From CAMYLY01 sp036397755 (lineage in GTDB: Bacteria; Gemmatimonadota; Gemmatimonadetes; Gemmatimonadales; GWC2-71-9), in contig DASWII010000066.1 in the NCBI GenBank assembly GCA_036397755.1, positions 1-64,000 on the forward strand: 64,000 bases of DNA, written 5' to 3'. This document shows, piece by piece, positions 16,131 through 24,134 of this stretch. A program made the translations under genes and the position numbers. The notes under the pieces were generated by a model. The model was not told the DNA's origin. It searched no databases and was given only the letters and a program-made list of their open reading frames with translations. Position 1 is the first letter of the stretch; each line of letters starts with the position of its first letter.

Positions 16131-17244
16131 CCGGTACGTTGTAGAAGAACGGTGAGAGGCGCACGTGCCCCGGTCGCGCGTCGACGATGATCCCCGCATC
16201 CCGGAGTTTCTCCACGGCGGCTCCAGGGTCAGGATGCCGGACCATCACGATCCCCGACCGCTCCTGCGGTCGGGCCGCCGTCGTGAGGGTCAGTCCGGCT
16301 CCCAGCGCTCGTGCAATCAGATCCTCGGTCAAGTTCGCTGTGGCGTCCCGCAAATGACCCGTTCCAATCTCCAGAACGATCTCCAGCCCTCCGCGCTGCG
16401 CGTAGACCGCTGCAAGTGCCGGTGTTCCGAGCTCGAATCGCCGGGCATCGGCGTGCCACTCGATGTGACTGGCATCGAAGGCGAATTGCCGTGCGTTGGC
16501 AAACCACCCCGTGACGGACGGTGTCAGGGTGGAGATGAGCTCGGAGCGGACGTACAGGAATACAATACCCGGCCCACCGAGGAGCCACTTGAGACCGCCC
16601 GCGCACAACGCGTCCACACCGAGTGCGCGAACATCCACCGGGAGTTGCCCGACGCTCTGATAGGCGTCGACAAAACACAGCGCCCCTCGACGGTGGGCCA
16701 CCTCCGCCAGCGCCGCGATATCCTGAATCGCGCCTGTCGTGAAATAGACGTGGGAGGTCGCCACCAGCGCGGTCCGCTCGTCCACGGCGTCGGCGATCAT
16801 CTCGATCGGTACCGTTACGCCATCCGGACTCTCGACAACGACGACTTCGACGCCCGCGGCCTGCTTCGCAAGCCACTGGTATGGCACCGTGGGAAAATCC
16901 AGATTCGTCGTGACGACCTTCGGCCGCGCCGTATAGTCGAGCAGTCCCGCGAGTACGGCCGTGGCCGAGGAAACCGACGCATGTAATGCGATCTCGGTGG
17001 GCGAGGCATTCACGACGGCAGCGTATCCCGCACGCAGGCCTGCGAGCGCATCCCACCACACGTCGTACCACGCGGAGGCACCGCACGCGTCCCAGATATC
17101 GAGATAGGCGTTCACCTCTCGCCGTGAACGATCGGAAAGCGCCCCGAGGGAGCACGTGTTGAGGTAGACGGAGTCACGGAAGATCGGAAACTCGCCCCGA
17201 TATGCCGTCAGGTCCCGTGACTCGCTGACGTCCGCCGCGCGCAT
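16093..17244 (-). CDS. Class V aminotransferase family PLP enzyme
   Basis: A 383-aa pyridoxal-phosphate enzyme of the class V (cysteine desulfurase / isopenicillin epimerase / kynureninase-like) group. The PLP lysine is in AGGLKWLLGGPG. A cofactor-contacting aspartate and histidine region is FVDAYQSVGQ, and the C-terminal domain begins near SGIVMVRHPD. It lacks the catalytic cysteine loop of SufS-type desulfurases, so sulfur transfer is unlikely. The ATG at 17244 gives a normal N-terminus; an earlier in-frame start adds residues without similarity. The substrate is unknown. It overlaps the LOG-family gene downstream. Confidence 0.85.
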   Translation of the reverse strand: MRAADVSESRDLTAYRGEFPIFRDSVYLNTCSLGALSDRSRREVNAYLDIWDACGASAWYDVWWDALAGLRAGYAAVVNASPTEIALHASVSSATAVLAGLLDYTARPKVVTTNLDFPTVPYQWLAKQAAGVEVVVVESPDGVTVPIEMIADAVDERTALVATSHVYFTTGAIQDIAALAEVAHRRGALCFVDAYQSVGQLPVDVRALGVDALCAGGLKWLLGGPGIVFLYVRSELISTLTPSVTGWFANARQFAFDASHIEWHADARRFELGTPALAAVYAQRGGLEIVLEIGTGHLRDATANLTEDLIARALGAGLTLTTAARPQERSGIVMVRHPDPGAAVEKLRDAGIIVDARPGHVRLSPFFYNVPDDYAAAIEILAT

Positions 17245-17285
17245 GTGCGCCAATATACCGGTCTGATGGAGGACGGATAGCTCGG

Positions 17286-17531
17286 TCAGCGCGCGCGAAC
17301 GGCTCGCCGGACCAGGGAGTCGACGCTGGCCGCCGCCCATGCCCCTTCAAGGACAATGAACCCCAGCTGGCGATCGAGGATCGCCACTACCAGCAGCAGC
17401 AGTGATCCGATAAGGTTGAAGGAGAGATACGTCGCGCCGTCTCGCGGCCAGTGCTTGCGCTGGAGTGCGACGTATGCAATCAGGATCATCGCGGCACCGA
17501 CAACTGAGACGCCTTGGATCGTCCAATGCAT
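17286..17531 (-). CDS. Small membrane protein, CBU_0592-like domain
   Basis: An 81-aa protein with two or three membrane helices (about residues 7-24, 36-53 and 56-70), matching the small CBU_0592-like membrane domain of unknown function. A basic loop (RKHWPRDG) separates the first two helices. AAGAGG lies about nine to ten bases before the ATG. Its ATG and that of the divergent gene at 17526 are the two halves of ATGCAT. The aminotransferase follows 41 bases downstream. Confidence 0.72.
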   Translation of the reverse strand: MHWTIQGVSVVGAAMILIAYVALQRKHWPRDGATYLSFNLIGSLLLLVVAILDRQLGFIVLEGAWAAASVDSLVRRAVRAR

Positions 17532-17804
17532 GAGCGTCCGCCTCTTGAGAAGAGCTGGTTCGGCCTGATACGCGGGCTGGCGATCCGCACCCTCGCGCGC
17601 CCGATGCTCGCGTGGGATCTACTGACAACGCTCTGGGCATTTCGCGCGCGCGATTGGTACCGCCGGGCTCCGTTTCTCCCGTTGCCTCCCGCCGAGTACA
17701 TGCGGTGGAGAATGTACACCGCGTATGGGCGAGAGGATGCCGTACCTCCCGTCGACGACGTGGTTCGCTTCGCGCGGTGGCGTCGGTCCATTCTGCGCCG
17801 GTGA
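17526..17804 (+). CDS. Hypothetical protein, 92 aa, coupled to queG
   Basis: A basic 92-aa protein without a recognised family. It is rich in arginine, tryptophan and tyrosine (DWYRRAPFLPLPP, YMRWRMYTAYG) with a possible amphipathic helix at residues 13-40. There is no signal peptide. Its stop overlaps the queG start as GTGA, so the two are co-translated, which supports it as real. The ATG at 17526 overlaps the divergent gene start; a TTG four codons upstream is also open. The function is unknown. Confidence 0.65.
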   Translation: MHERPPLEKSWFGLIRGLAIRTLARPMLAWDLLTTLWAFRARDWYRRAPFLPLPPAEYMRWRMYTAYGREDAVPPVDDVVRFARWRRSILRR

Positions 17805-18751
17805 ACCCGGCAGAGCACGCCGCTCGTGTCAAATCACGCGCGCGCGATTTGGGGTTCGATCAGGTCGGTATTACCGACCTCTCCGACCCACCACACGCGC
17901 TCGCGCTGCGGCGATGGCTCGACCAGGGCATGGCGGGCACCATGTCTTATATGCACCGCCAGGCGGCTCTCCGCAGCGAGCCGTGGCGCATCGTGCCCCA
18001 TGCCACTCGAGCCGTGGTCCTCTCGAAGGGCTACTACGTCGACGACCCTCCCGCCAGGCCTGGCTGCGGGCGTGTCGCCAAGTACGCACGGGGAAGAGAC
18101 TACCACTCGGCGCTTGCCGGCTCGCTCGAGAAACTCGCGACGTACATCCGGGAGCTCGGAACGGTGGACACGGTGACACGATGCTTCGTGGACGCCGGCC
18201 CCGTCCCCGAACGCGAACTCGCTCAGCGGGCAGGCCTGGGCTGGATCGGGAAGAACACAATGTTGATCTCCCCTGGACGAGGTTCCTACACATTCCTCGC
18301 CGCGATCATGACGGATCTGCAGCTCGCGGTCGATCCACCGTTCGAGGCCGATCGCTGCGGAACGTGCCGTCGATGCCTCGACGCCTGTCCGACCGGCGCG
18401 TTCCCCGAACCGCGCGTACTCGATGCGCGCCGATGCCTCTCATATCTCACCATCGAGAACCACGGCTCGCTTGATCCCGCACTGGCCCAGCTCATGGACG
18501 AGTGGGTCTTCGGCTGCGATGTTTGCCAGGAGGTCTGTCCCTGGAACGTTCGCTTCGCCACCGAGTCCAGTTCGACCTCCCCCCTGGAGCAGTCACAGGA
18601 GTTCGCGTGGCTCGAACTCGATGTGCTCTCCATCATAACCGACGAGGAATTCAGGACGCGATTCAGAGGAACGGCACTCGAACGCGCTGGTGCAGGTGGC
18701 CTCCGGCGCAACGCTCAACTCGTACGTGAGAACCAGCGACCCCACGCCTGA
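17801..18751 (+). CDS. queG: Epoxyqueuosine reductase
   Basis: A 316-aa cobalamin-dependent iron-sulfur enzyme that reduces epoxyqueuosine to queuosine in tRNA. The N-terminal domain contains the DAGPVPERELAQRAGLGWIGKN signature. Two ferredoxin-type 4Fe-4S motifs follow: CGTCRRCLDACP at about residues 186-197 and CDVCQEVCPWN. The GTG start at 17801 overlaps the stop of the preceding gene. The C-terminal HEAT-like extension found in longer homologues is short here. The stop overlaps the ATG of the next small gene. Confidence 0.93.
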   Translation: MNPAEHAARVKSRARDLGFDQVGITDLSDPPHALALRRWLDQGMAGTMSYMHRQAALRSEPWRIVPHATRAVVLSKGYYVDDPPARPGCGRVAKYARGRDYHSALAGSLEKLATYIRELGTVDTVTRCFVDAGPVPERELAQRAGLGWIGKNTMLISPGRGSYTFLAAIMTDLQLAVDPPFEADRCGTCRRCLDACPTGAFPEPRVLDARRCLSYLTIENHGSLDPALAQLMDEWVFGCDVCQEVCPWNVRFATESSSTSPLEQSQEFAWLELDVLSIITDEEFRTRFRGTALERAGAGGLRRNAQLVRENQRPHA

Positions 18752-19059
18752 TGTTTGACTCCCCCGATGCCGTCACGGACCCGGTCCTCCGATCGCGCCT
18801 GCAGGAGATTCAGGAACGGCTCGCTCGTGGCCTCGCGGCCGTGGACCCACACGGACGCCTTGAGGGCCGACCTGTGAAGTATCGAGTGATCGGCGGCCAG
18901 ACGCTCGAGGTGATCTTCCGAGAGGTCCCGAGCGTCGATGAGTCGGACGTGCTGGGGGTCAGGCGACTCATCGGTCACCAGAGTTTTTGCCGCGTGACAC
19001 CTCAGAGCGCCGAGACCCTCGAAGTGCGCTTCGTCGTACCGCTGACTACGGACGACTAG
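18751..19059 (+). CDS. Hypothetical protein, 102 aa, downstream of queG
   Basis: A soluble 102-aa protein without a recognised domain. It begins with a charged helix (residues 10-30, LRSRLQEIQERLARGLAAV) and continues with predicted beta strands (YRVIGGQTLEVIFREV, TLEVRFVVPL). Its ATG overlaps the queG stop, so it is the third gene of a coupled rightward trio. Its last 14 bases overlap the end of the convergent capA-like gene. The function is unknown. Confidence 0.65.
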   Translation: MFDSPDAVTDPVLRSRLQEIQERLARGLAAVDPHGRLEGRPVKYRVIGGQTLEVIFREVPSVDESDVLGVRRLIGHQSFCRVTPQSAETLEVRFVVPLTTDD

Positions 19060-20206
19060 AGCCGCCGGCCGTACTCGGGCGGACGCGGTATCCCGACATG
19101 CTCCATCCCGTTTCTGGAAAATCGAGAGTGCTGAGGGAGTGGACGATGGCCGCGGCCCGATGGGTGGAATCCACCGCCACGAGTCCCGGGCGTTGCTGCA
19201 TCGTCGACCGAAGCTCGGCGTCGCGCACGAGCCCGCTCGGCTCAATCACCGCGCACACAAACCCGCCATGGTTGCGCGGCTCGTCCATGTTGAAGGGGCC
19301 GTACGTCAGCAGGTTGCCAAGGGAGTACGCGATCAGTCGTCCGTTCCACCACTCGCCGGCCCGAAGCACGTGTGGCCCGTGCCCGACAATCATGGCCGCA
19401 CCGGCTTCGGCTGCTGTGCGCGCAAAGGCTACTGGATTGCCGCGGTCCTCCCCGAGGAACATCTCGGTGGTGTCGCGCGTCCGTTGCGCGGAGGCACCCT
19501 CTGCACCCATATGCATCGTGACGACGACTCGGCCAAATCGCTCTACAGCCCGCCGCACGTGGCGTCGAACCGCGTCGAGGTCTCTGGGATCCGGTCCGGC
19601 CTGCGCGGTCGCGAAACCGAGAAATCCAATCGTGTCGCCCCCCACCGCCACCGGCGTGGCAAGCGTGTCGGCGCCTGTGACCCGTACGCCAGCCGACTCC
19701 AGGAGTCGACCCGTCTCGGCGAACCCCGCCTCACCCGCATCCATCGCGTGGTTGTTGGCCACATTGCCGACGACACGGCTGTTGACCGTGAACCTCGCGA
19801 TGGCCGCCGCGCGGTCAGGAGGCTGCCGGAACGCGTAGCAGAACCTCGACCCGGCGCGGCACTTCGGTGGCACTGGACCCTCACCGATCGCGCCCTCCAC
19901 GTTGACGAGCACGATGTCCGCGTCCGCCACGAGTGGCAGGAGGGGCGCCACCAGCTCAGCGGCATCCGGCAGGGCAGGCACATCGCGACCGATGCGCTGG
20001 GCGGTCTCGAAGGTCCATGTCGTGTCCAGGTCGGACCCAAGCATCAGGTCGCCGCCTCCGCAAACACGTAACGCCCGGGAGTCCGCGGAGTTCGTTGGCA
20101 ACGATCCCTCGGTCTGCGCAGCCAGGCGCCCGGCACACGTGAGTGCGACAAAGCTGCCGATCGACAGCCAGAAACTCGGTCCGTGCCGTGCCTGACGTGG
20201 CGTCAT
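19046..20206 (-). CDS. CapA-family metallophosphatase-like exported protein
   Basis: A protein of about 386 aa with the PGA_cap (CapA) fold, a calcineurin-like metal site associated with poly-gamma-glutamate or other envelope polymers. Motifs in order are GGDLMLG, NVEGAI, NVANNHAMD, VVTMHMGAE and IVGHGPHVLR with YSLGN. A signal peptide is visible (hydrophobic residues about 14-28, then RLAAQ). The ATG at 20206 overlaps the TAA stop of the Nif3-like gene as TAATG. No capB or capC neighbours exist, so polymer synthesis is not implied. Confidence 0.85.
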   Translation of the reverse strand: MTPRQARHGPSFWLSIGSFVALTCAGRLAAQTEGSLPTNSADSRALRVCGGGDLMLGSDLDTTWTFETAQRIGRDVPALPDAAELVAPLLPLVADADIVLVNVEGAIGEGPVPPKCRAGSRFCYAFRQPPDRAAAIARFTVNSRVVGNVANNHAMDAGEAGFAETGRLLESAGVRVTGADTLATPVAVGGDTIGFLGFATAQAGPDPRDLDAVRRHVRRAVERFGRVVVTMHMGAEGASAQRTRDTTEMFLGEDRGNPVAFARTAAEAGAAMIVGHGPHVLRAGEWWNGRLIAYSLGNLLTYGPFNMDEPRNHGGFVCAVIEPSGLVRDAELRSTMQQRPGLVAVDSTHRAAAIVHSLSTLDFPETGWSMSGYRVRPSTAGGSSRP

Positions 20207-20964
20207 TACAGCCCGGTCGGATGGTCTATGAACTCGCACGCGAGGCCGAATTGTGCTGCAACACGTTCACCGAGGGCGCGGACTCCGACCGTCTCGGTCG
20301 CATAGTGTCCGGCATACACCACGTTCATCCCCCACTCCTCAGCATCGAAATGCGTGTGGTGGGCGCCTTCTCCGGTGACAAACGTGTCCACGCCCGCAGC
20401 GCGAGCCGCAGCGATCATGTTGCCCGCTCCACCAGAGATCACCCCAACCCGGTTCGTCCGCGACGGCCCTGCGGCGATAACATGGGCATGCGTGTCAAGA
20501 GCGTTTTCCAGCTGGCCGACGAGCGTGCCGAGCTCGACCTGCACCGCGCCAACTACCCCAATGGTGACGCCTTCGAACTCGCCGAACCCCTCTAGTCCCT
20601 GGAGTCCCATCATCGCGGCGAGCAGCACGTTATTGCCGACCTCGGGATGCAGATCGAGCGGAAGGTGTGCCGAATACAGAGCCGTGCGCGACGCAAGGAG
20701 ACGGCGCAAGCGTGCCGCGTGCCGGCCCGTCACCGGTTCGAGGCCAGCCCAAAAGAGCCCGTGGTGCACGATCAGCAGCTCGGCACCGATTTCAACCGCA
20801 CGGTTAATCGTGGCCTGGCATGCGTCGACCGCGGTAGCAACACGCGTGACAGCCTTGCGTCCCTCGACTTGCAGCCCATTGAGCGCGTTGGGGTAGTCGG
20901 GGATCTTGTGGATACTCAGATAGGAATCGAGAAAACTTCGGACTTCATCAGTGGAAGCAGGCAT
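20206..20964 (-). CDS. Nif3-like dinuclear metal-centre protein
   Basis: A 252-aa protein of the Nif3/YqfO family, hexameric proteins with a two-metal centre sometimes labelled GTP cyclohydrolase I type 2. The family motif NGLQVEG is at residues 29-35 and the metal ligands HHGLFW at about 67-72. The C-terminal histidine/glutamate region is EGAHHTHFD and GHYATETVG. It belongs to the short form without the inserted PII-like domain. Its stop overlaps the start of the capA-like gene. The physiological role is not established. Confidence 0.92.
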   Translation of the reverse strand: MPASTDEVRSFLDSYLSIHKIPDYPNALNGLQVEGRKAVTRVATAVDACQATINRAVEIGAELLIVHHGLFWAGLEPVTGRHAARLRRLLASRTALYSAHLPLDLHPEVGNNVLLAAMMGLQGLEGFGEFEGVTIGVVGAVQVELGTLVGQLENALDTHAHVIAAGPSRTNRVGVISGGAGNMIAAARAAGVDTFVTGEGAHHTHFDAEEWGMNVVYAGHYATETVGVRALGERVAAQFGLACEFIDHPTGL

Positions 20965-20988
20965 ACAGTCACGACACCGTTAATACAG

Positions 20989-21429
20989 TTACTGGATGGT
21001 GCTTCGACGCGTCCCGGCGTTGTCCGGATCTCCGGAGGCTACTGGCGAGCCCAGTTCCATCGCGTTGACTTCACCCATGCGTACGTGTCCGTTCACTTCG
21101 CCGTCCTCCTGGACCACGAGAGTCTTCGTGACGATGTCGCCGTGGACAGACGCTTGCTCCTGGATCTCCACACGGACCTCCGCGTAGATCGACCCTCGCA
21201 CCGTTCCTCCCACGATCGCCTCACGCGTGTAGATGTCCCCATCGACCGACCCGCCCTTCGCAATCAGCACCTGCTGGGCTGCTCGGATACTGCCGCTGAT
21301 CGAACCTTCGATCTTCAACACGCCGTCGGTCGCCAGTTCACCGACGATCCGCATTCCCACACTCACGATCGAGAGACCACCGTCGCGCGCGCCTTCGCGG
21401 CCGCGGTCACTTCCACTGGCGAACGCCAT
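20989..21429 (-). CDS. Bactofilin (polymer-forming cytoskeletal protein)
   Basis: A 146-aa bactofilin, which polymerises without nucleotides into membrane-associated filaments. The central part (about residues 22-118) is a run of short beta-helix repeats with alternating glycines and valines (KIEGSISGSI, GGSVDGDI, VHGDIVTK, VNGHVRMG). Short disordered ends flank it, as usual. It lies 2 bases downstream of the M23 peptidase gene, an arrangement seen in bacteria where bactofilin positions a peptidoglycan hydrolase that shapes the cell (established for other lineages, inferred here). Confidence 0.92.
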   Translation of the reverse strand: MAFASGSDRGREGARDGGLSIVSVGMRIVGELATDGVLKIEGSISGSIRAAQQVLIAKGGSVDGDIYTREAIVGGTVRGSIYAEVRVEIQEQASVHGDIVTKTLVVQEDGEVNGHVRMGEVNAMELGSPVASGDPDNAGTRRSTIQ

Positions 21430-21431
21430 TG

Positions 21432-22226
21432 TCAGAGCTCCTCCGGGATCATGTGTCGTGGGTCGATCGAAGCACCATCGCGAAACACCTCAAAGTGGAG
21501 GTGCGGCGCGGTCGATCGCCCTGTCGACCCGGACAGCGCGATGACTTGACCGATCCTCACCGTCTCCCCTCGCTGCACCAGCAGCCGCGACGCGTGCCCG
21601 TACATCGTTTCCGTCGTTGGATTGTGTCGCAGCCGGACATACAAACCGTACTCCACATGACTCCTCGCGTCCACGACCACGCCGGCGCCCGCGGCGCGGA
21701 TTGGCGTTCCAACCGGTACCGCCACGTCCATCCCACTGTGCGCGCCACCGCCTCGATCGGCATCCACCGGACCGCGCGTGACGACCCCCCCACCTTCAAG
21801 TGGCCACCGCAACGGACGCTCGCTCCAACTCCGCGTTCCCACTCGCTCCGACGGCAGGTCCGCCACAATTGGATACGCCACGGCCGGTGCAGCATCGAAG
21901 CGGGAGCGCGACGGGACCACGTCCCCGCCCAACATCTCGCGGAGTTGATCGTAGCTCCCTTCCACGGCTTCGAGCGTGGCCGCGAGCTCCCTAACCTGCG
22001 CGTTCTCCTGGCGCAGACGTTCGAGATCCCGGCTCAACCCTGGCACACGTGCCGCGGTGCGGGCGATCGGCGCGTACACAGTGCCCGCCACGACCACCAA
22101 GGCGAGAAAGACCGCGATTGCTGTGACACTGGCACGCGCAAGCCAGAGCGGCAGGCGCAACGAATGAGACTCCGGTTCCCCGTCTCGATGAAGCACGATG
22201 GTGATCGCGCGCCGTGGTCGACTCAT
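21432..22226 (-). CDS. M23 family peptidoglycan endopeptidase, membrane anchored
   Basis: A 264-aa protein with one membrane helix (about residues 30-52), a periplasmic coiled coil (about 60-95) and a C-terminal LytM/M23 domain. The zinc ligands are visible as HSGMD (H-x3-D) at about 165-169 and the HLHFE motif at about 241-245; a middle histidine lies in MYGHASR. All catalytic residues are present, so it is probably active against peptide cross-links. Its ATG overlaps the parB stop. It pairs with the bactofilin gene immediately downstream. Confidence 0.92.
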   Translation of the reverse strand: MSRPRRAITIVLHRDGEPESHSLRLPLWLARASVTAIAVFLALVVVAGTVYAPIARTAARVPGLSRDLERLRQENAQVRELAATLEAVEGSYDQLREMLGGDVVPSRSRFDAAPAVAYPIVADLPSERVGTRSWSERPLRWPLEGGGVVTRGPVDADRGGGAHSGMDVAVPVGTPIRAAGAGVVVDARSHVEYGLYVRLRHNPTTETMYGHASRLLVQRGETVRIGQVIALSGSTGRSTAPHLHFEVFRDGASIDPRHMIPEEL

Positions 22227-23098
22227 TCCTCGTACGGCTCACCAAGGATGATCTCCAGGATGCGGGCAAGATCGTCCTGCGAATAGAAGTTGATCGAGAG
22301 CCGGCCGCTGTCCTTGCCGCGCGCGGAGATCGAAATGTCCGTCTGCAGGCGCCGACGGAGTGCGTCCTCCAAGCGGCGGACTTCGGGCTTGGCGCGGCGC
22401 GGTCCGCGCTTGCCTCCCTTGCGGCCGGCGGTCTGCGCCATGCGCTCCGCGTCGCGAACTGACATCCCTTGCTCCACGACGATCCGTGCGGCCCGCAGCA
22501 CTGCAGCGGAGGAGCCAAGGGCGAGCAGGGCCCGCGCGTGCCCCGCCGAAAGCGCGCCGTCGTGAATCAGGCTCTGGACTTCGTCCGGTAGCTTGAGAAG
22601 CCGCAGTGCGTTGGTCACCGTCGTGCGGTCGCGGCCCACGAGATCACCGACCTCACCCTGTGTCACGGCGAAGTCGTCGATGAGGCGCCGATAGCCTTTG
22701 GCTTCGTCGATAGGCGACAGGGCGTCGCGTTGGAGGTTCTCCACCAACGCAAGAGTCAGCATCGTGCGATCGTCGACGTCTCGGATGACCGCCCCGATAC
22801 GCTCCCACCCCAGCTGCTGCGCTGCTCGCACTCGACGCTCACCCGCAATCAGCTCGTAGGTGTCGTCGTGGTCCGCGCGGACAACGACCGGTTGGAGTAA
22901 TCCGTTCTCTCGGAGCGAAGTTGCCAAGTCCTGCAACGCCGTGGGGTCGAAGGCCTGGCGCGGCTGGTAGTGGTTTGGGCGAATCGCGTTGAGCGGCAGC
23001 TCCCGGAGTTGGCCGCTGTCGCGTGCCCTCTCCACGGTGGTCGCTGAACCGAGCAGTGCCTCCAACCCGCGCCCGAGCCGCCGTTTGTTTTCCGTCAT
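22223..23098 (-). CDS. parB: Chromosome partitioning protein ParB
   Basis: A 291-aa CTP-dependent DNA clamp that loads at parS and spreads along the chromosome. It has the N-terminal ParB/Srx domain (NPYQPR-like NHYQPRQAF, GERRVRAAQ), the helix-turn-helix TQGEVGDLVGRDRTTVTNAL that reads parS, and a C-terminal dimerisation region after a basic linker (GRKGGKRGPRRAK). Its ATG overlaps the parA stop as ATGA, and its stop overlaps the M23 gene. Two parS sites lie about 930-1,010 bases upstream of its start. Confidence 0.95.
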   Translation of the reverse strand: MTENKRRLGRGLEALLGSATTVERARDSGQLRELPLNAIRPNHYQPRQAFDPTALQDLATSLRENGLLQPVVVRADHDDTYELIAGERRVRAAQQLGWERIGAVIRDVDDRTMLTLALVENLQRDALSPIDEAKGYRRLIDDFAVTQGEVGDLVGRDRTTVTNALRLLKLPDEVQSLIHDGALSAGHARALLALGSSAAVLRAARIVVEQGMSVRDAERMAQTAGRKGGKRGPRRAKPEVRRLEDALRRRLQTDISISARGKDSGRLSINFYSQDDLARILEIILGEPYEE

Positions 23099-23916
23099 CA
23101 GCCCCTCGCGGCCCCGACGGCAGTCACTTGCGGGGAACCAAGGGTACCCGCCGCCGTGCGTCGGATCACCTCCTGGGCGAGACTCAGATAGCTCTGGGCT
23201 CCCACGGACTGCACGTCGTACAAGAGAATGGGCTTTCCGAAGCTGGGGGCTTCCGCCAACCGCACGTTGCGCGGAATCACCGTGCGGTACACTTGATTGC
23301 CAAAGTACTCCTTCGCCTCGGCGGCCACCTGCTTCGAGAGATTGAGCCGACTATCGTACATCGTGAGCAGCACGCCATCGATCGCCAGCCCGGCATTACA
23401 GTTCTGCTGCACCAAGCGCACGGTATTGAGGAGCTTGGAAAGTCCCTCAAGTGCGTAGTACTCGCACTGGATTGGAATCAACAGCGCATCAGCCGCCGTC
23501 AACATGTTCAGGGTAATCAGACCCAGAGAGGGCGGGCAGTCGATCAGGACGAACTCGTACTGACCGGCGAGGGGCCCGAGCGCCTGCCGCAAGACAAACT
23601 CTCGCCGTGCGCGACCCACCAGCTCGATCTCGGCGCCAACGAGGTCCTCCGTGGCCGGCACGACATCGAGGTGCGGGAAGTTGACGCCGCGCGCGAGAGC
23701 GGAGCTCAGGGGGAGTCCACCCACCAGCACATCATAGAGGGACACCCCCACATGGGATCGGTCCAGTCCGACCCCGCTCGTCGCATTTGCCTGCGGGTCC
23801 CCGTCCACCAGCAGCGTCGGCCGCTCAGCCGCGGCGAGCGAAGCAGCCAGATTGACCGCGGTCGTTGTCTTGCCAACGCCGCCCTTCTGGTTGGCAATCG
23901 CGATTATGCGTGTCAT
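23098..23916 (-). CDS. parA: Chromosome partitioning ATPase ParA/Soj
   Basis: A 272-aa deviant-Walker ATPase that moves ParB-parS complexes toward the cell poles or nucleoid ends. The deviant Walker A KGGVGKTTT is at about residues 9-17, the A-prime motif is LVDGDPQANAT and Walker B is FVLIDCPPSLGL. The length is that of chromosomal Soj-type proteins without an N-terminal DNA-binding domain. The ATG at 23916 places the P-loop at its usual position; a start seven codons earlier is open. The 12-bp palindrome at 23947-23958 lies about 30 bases before the start. Confidence 0.95.
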   Translation of the reverse strand: MTRIIAIANQKGGVGKTTTAVNLAASLAAAERPTLLVDGDPQANATSGVGLDRSHVGVSLYDVLVGGLPLSSALARGVNFPHLDVVPATEDLVGAEIELVGRARREFVLRQALGPLAGQYEFVLIDCPPSLGLITLNMLTAADALLIPIQCEYYALEGLSKLLNTVRLVQQNCNAGLAIDGVLLTMYDSRLNLSKQVAAEAKEYFGNQVYRTVIPRNVRLAEAPSFGKPILLYDVQSVGAQSYLSLAQEVIRRTAAGTLGSPQVTAVGAARG

Positions 23917-23946
23917 ACTACCATAAATCGCTGTCAATCAATAGTT

Positions 23947-23958
23947 TAGCATATGCTA
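23947..23958. promoter_or_regulatory. 12-bp perfect palindrome upstream of parA
   Basis: TAGCATATGCTA is self-complementary over all 12 bases. It sits in an AT-rich patch 30 bases before the parA start codon, where a promoter or operator would be expected. No protein is known to bind it from the sequence alone. Confidence 0.5.
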
Positions 23959-24030
23959 CAACGCGACAATTTGACTCCATGGTCGTTGAGGGGCAAGAAT
24001 ATACCCCGGAGGGTGGGCCACCGCCACATC

Positions 24031-24046
24031 GGTTTCACGTGAAACA
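24031..24046. promoter_or_regulatory. parS centromere-like site 1
   Basis: The 16-mer matches the general bacterial parS sequence (TGTTTCACGTGAAACA) at 15 of 16 positions, differing only at the first base (G). It lies between mnmG and parA. ParB, encoded about 0.9 kb away, is the expected ligand. Confidence 0.93.
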
Positions 24047-24093
24047 CCGTTCGCGCATTCTTGGATGCTGCGGGTCTGCCAGCGCCCCTGGAG

Positions 24094-24109
24094 TGTTTCA
24101 CGTGAAACC
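24094..24109. promoter_or_regulatory. parS centromere-like site 2
   Basis: A second 15-of-16 match to parS, differing only at the last base (C instead of A). It starts 63 bases from the start of the first site, about six helical turns, so both sites lie on a similar face of the DNA. It is 26 bases downstream of the mnmG stop. Confidence 0.93.
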
Positions 24110-24134
24110 TCCGCGTTGCGCGCTGAGTCGAATG

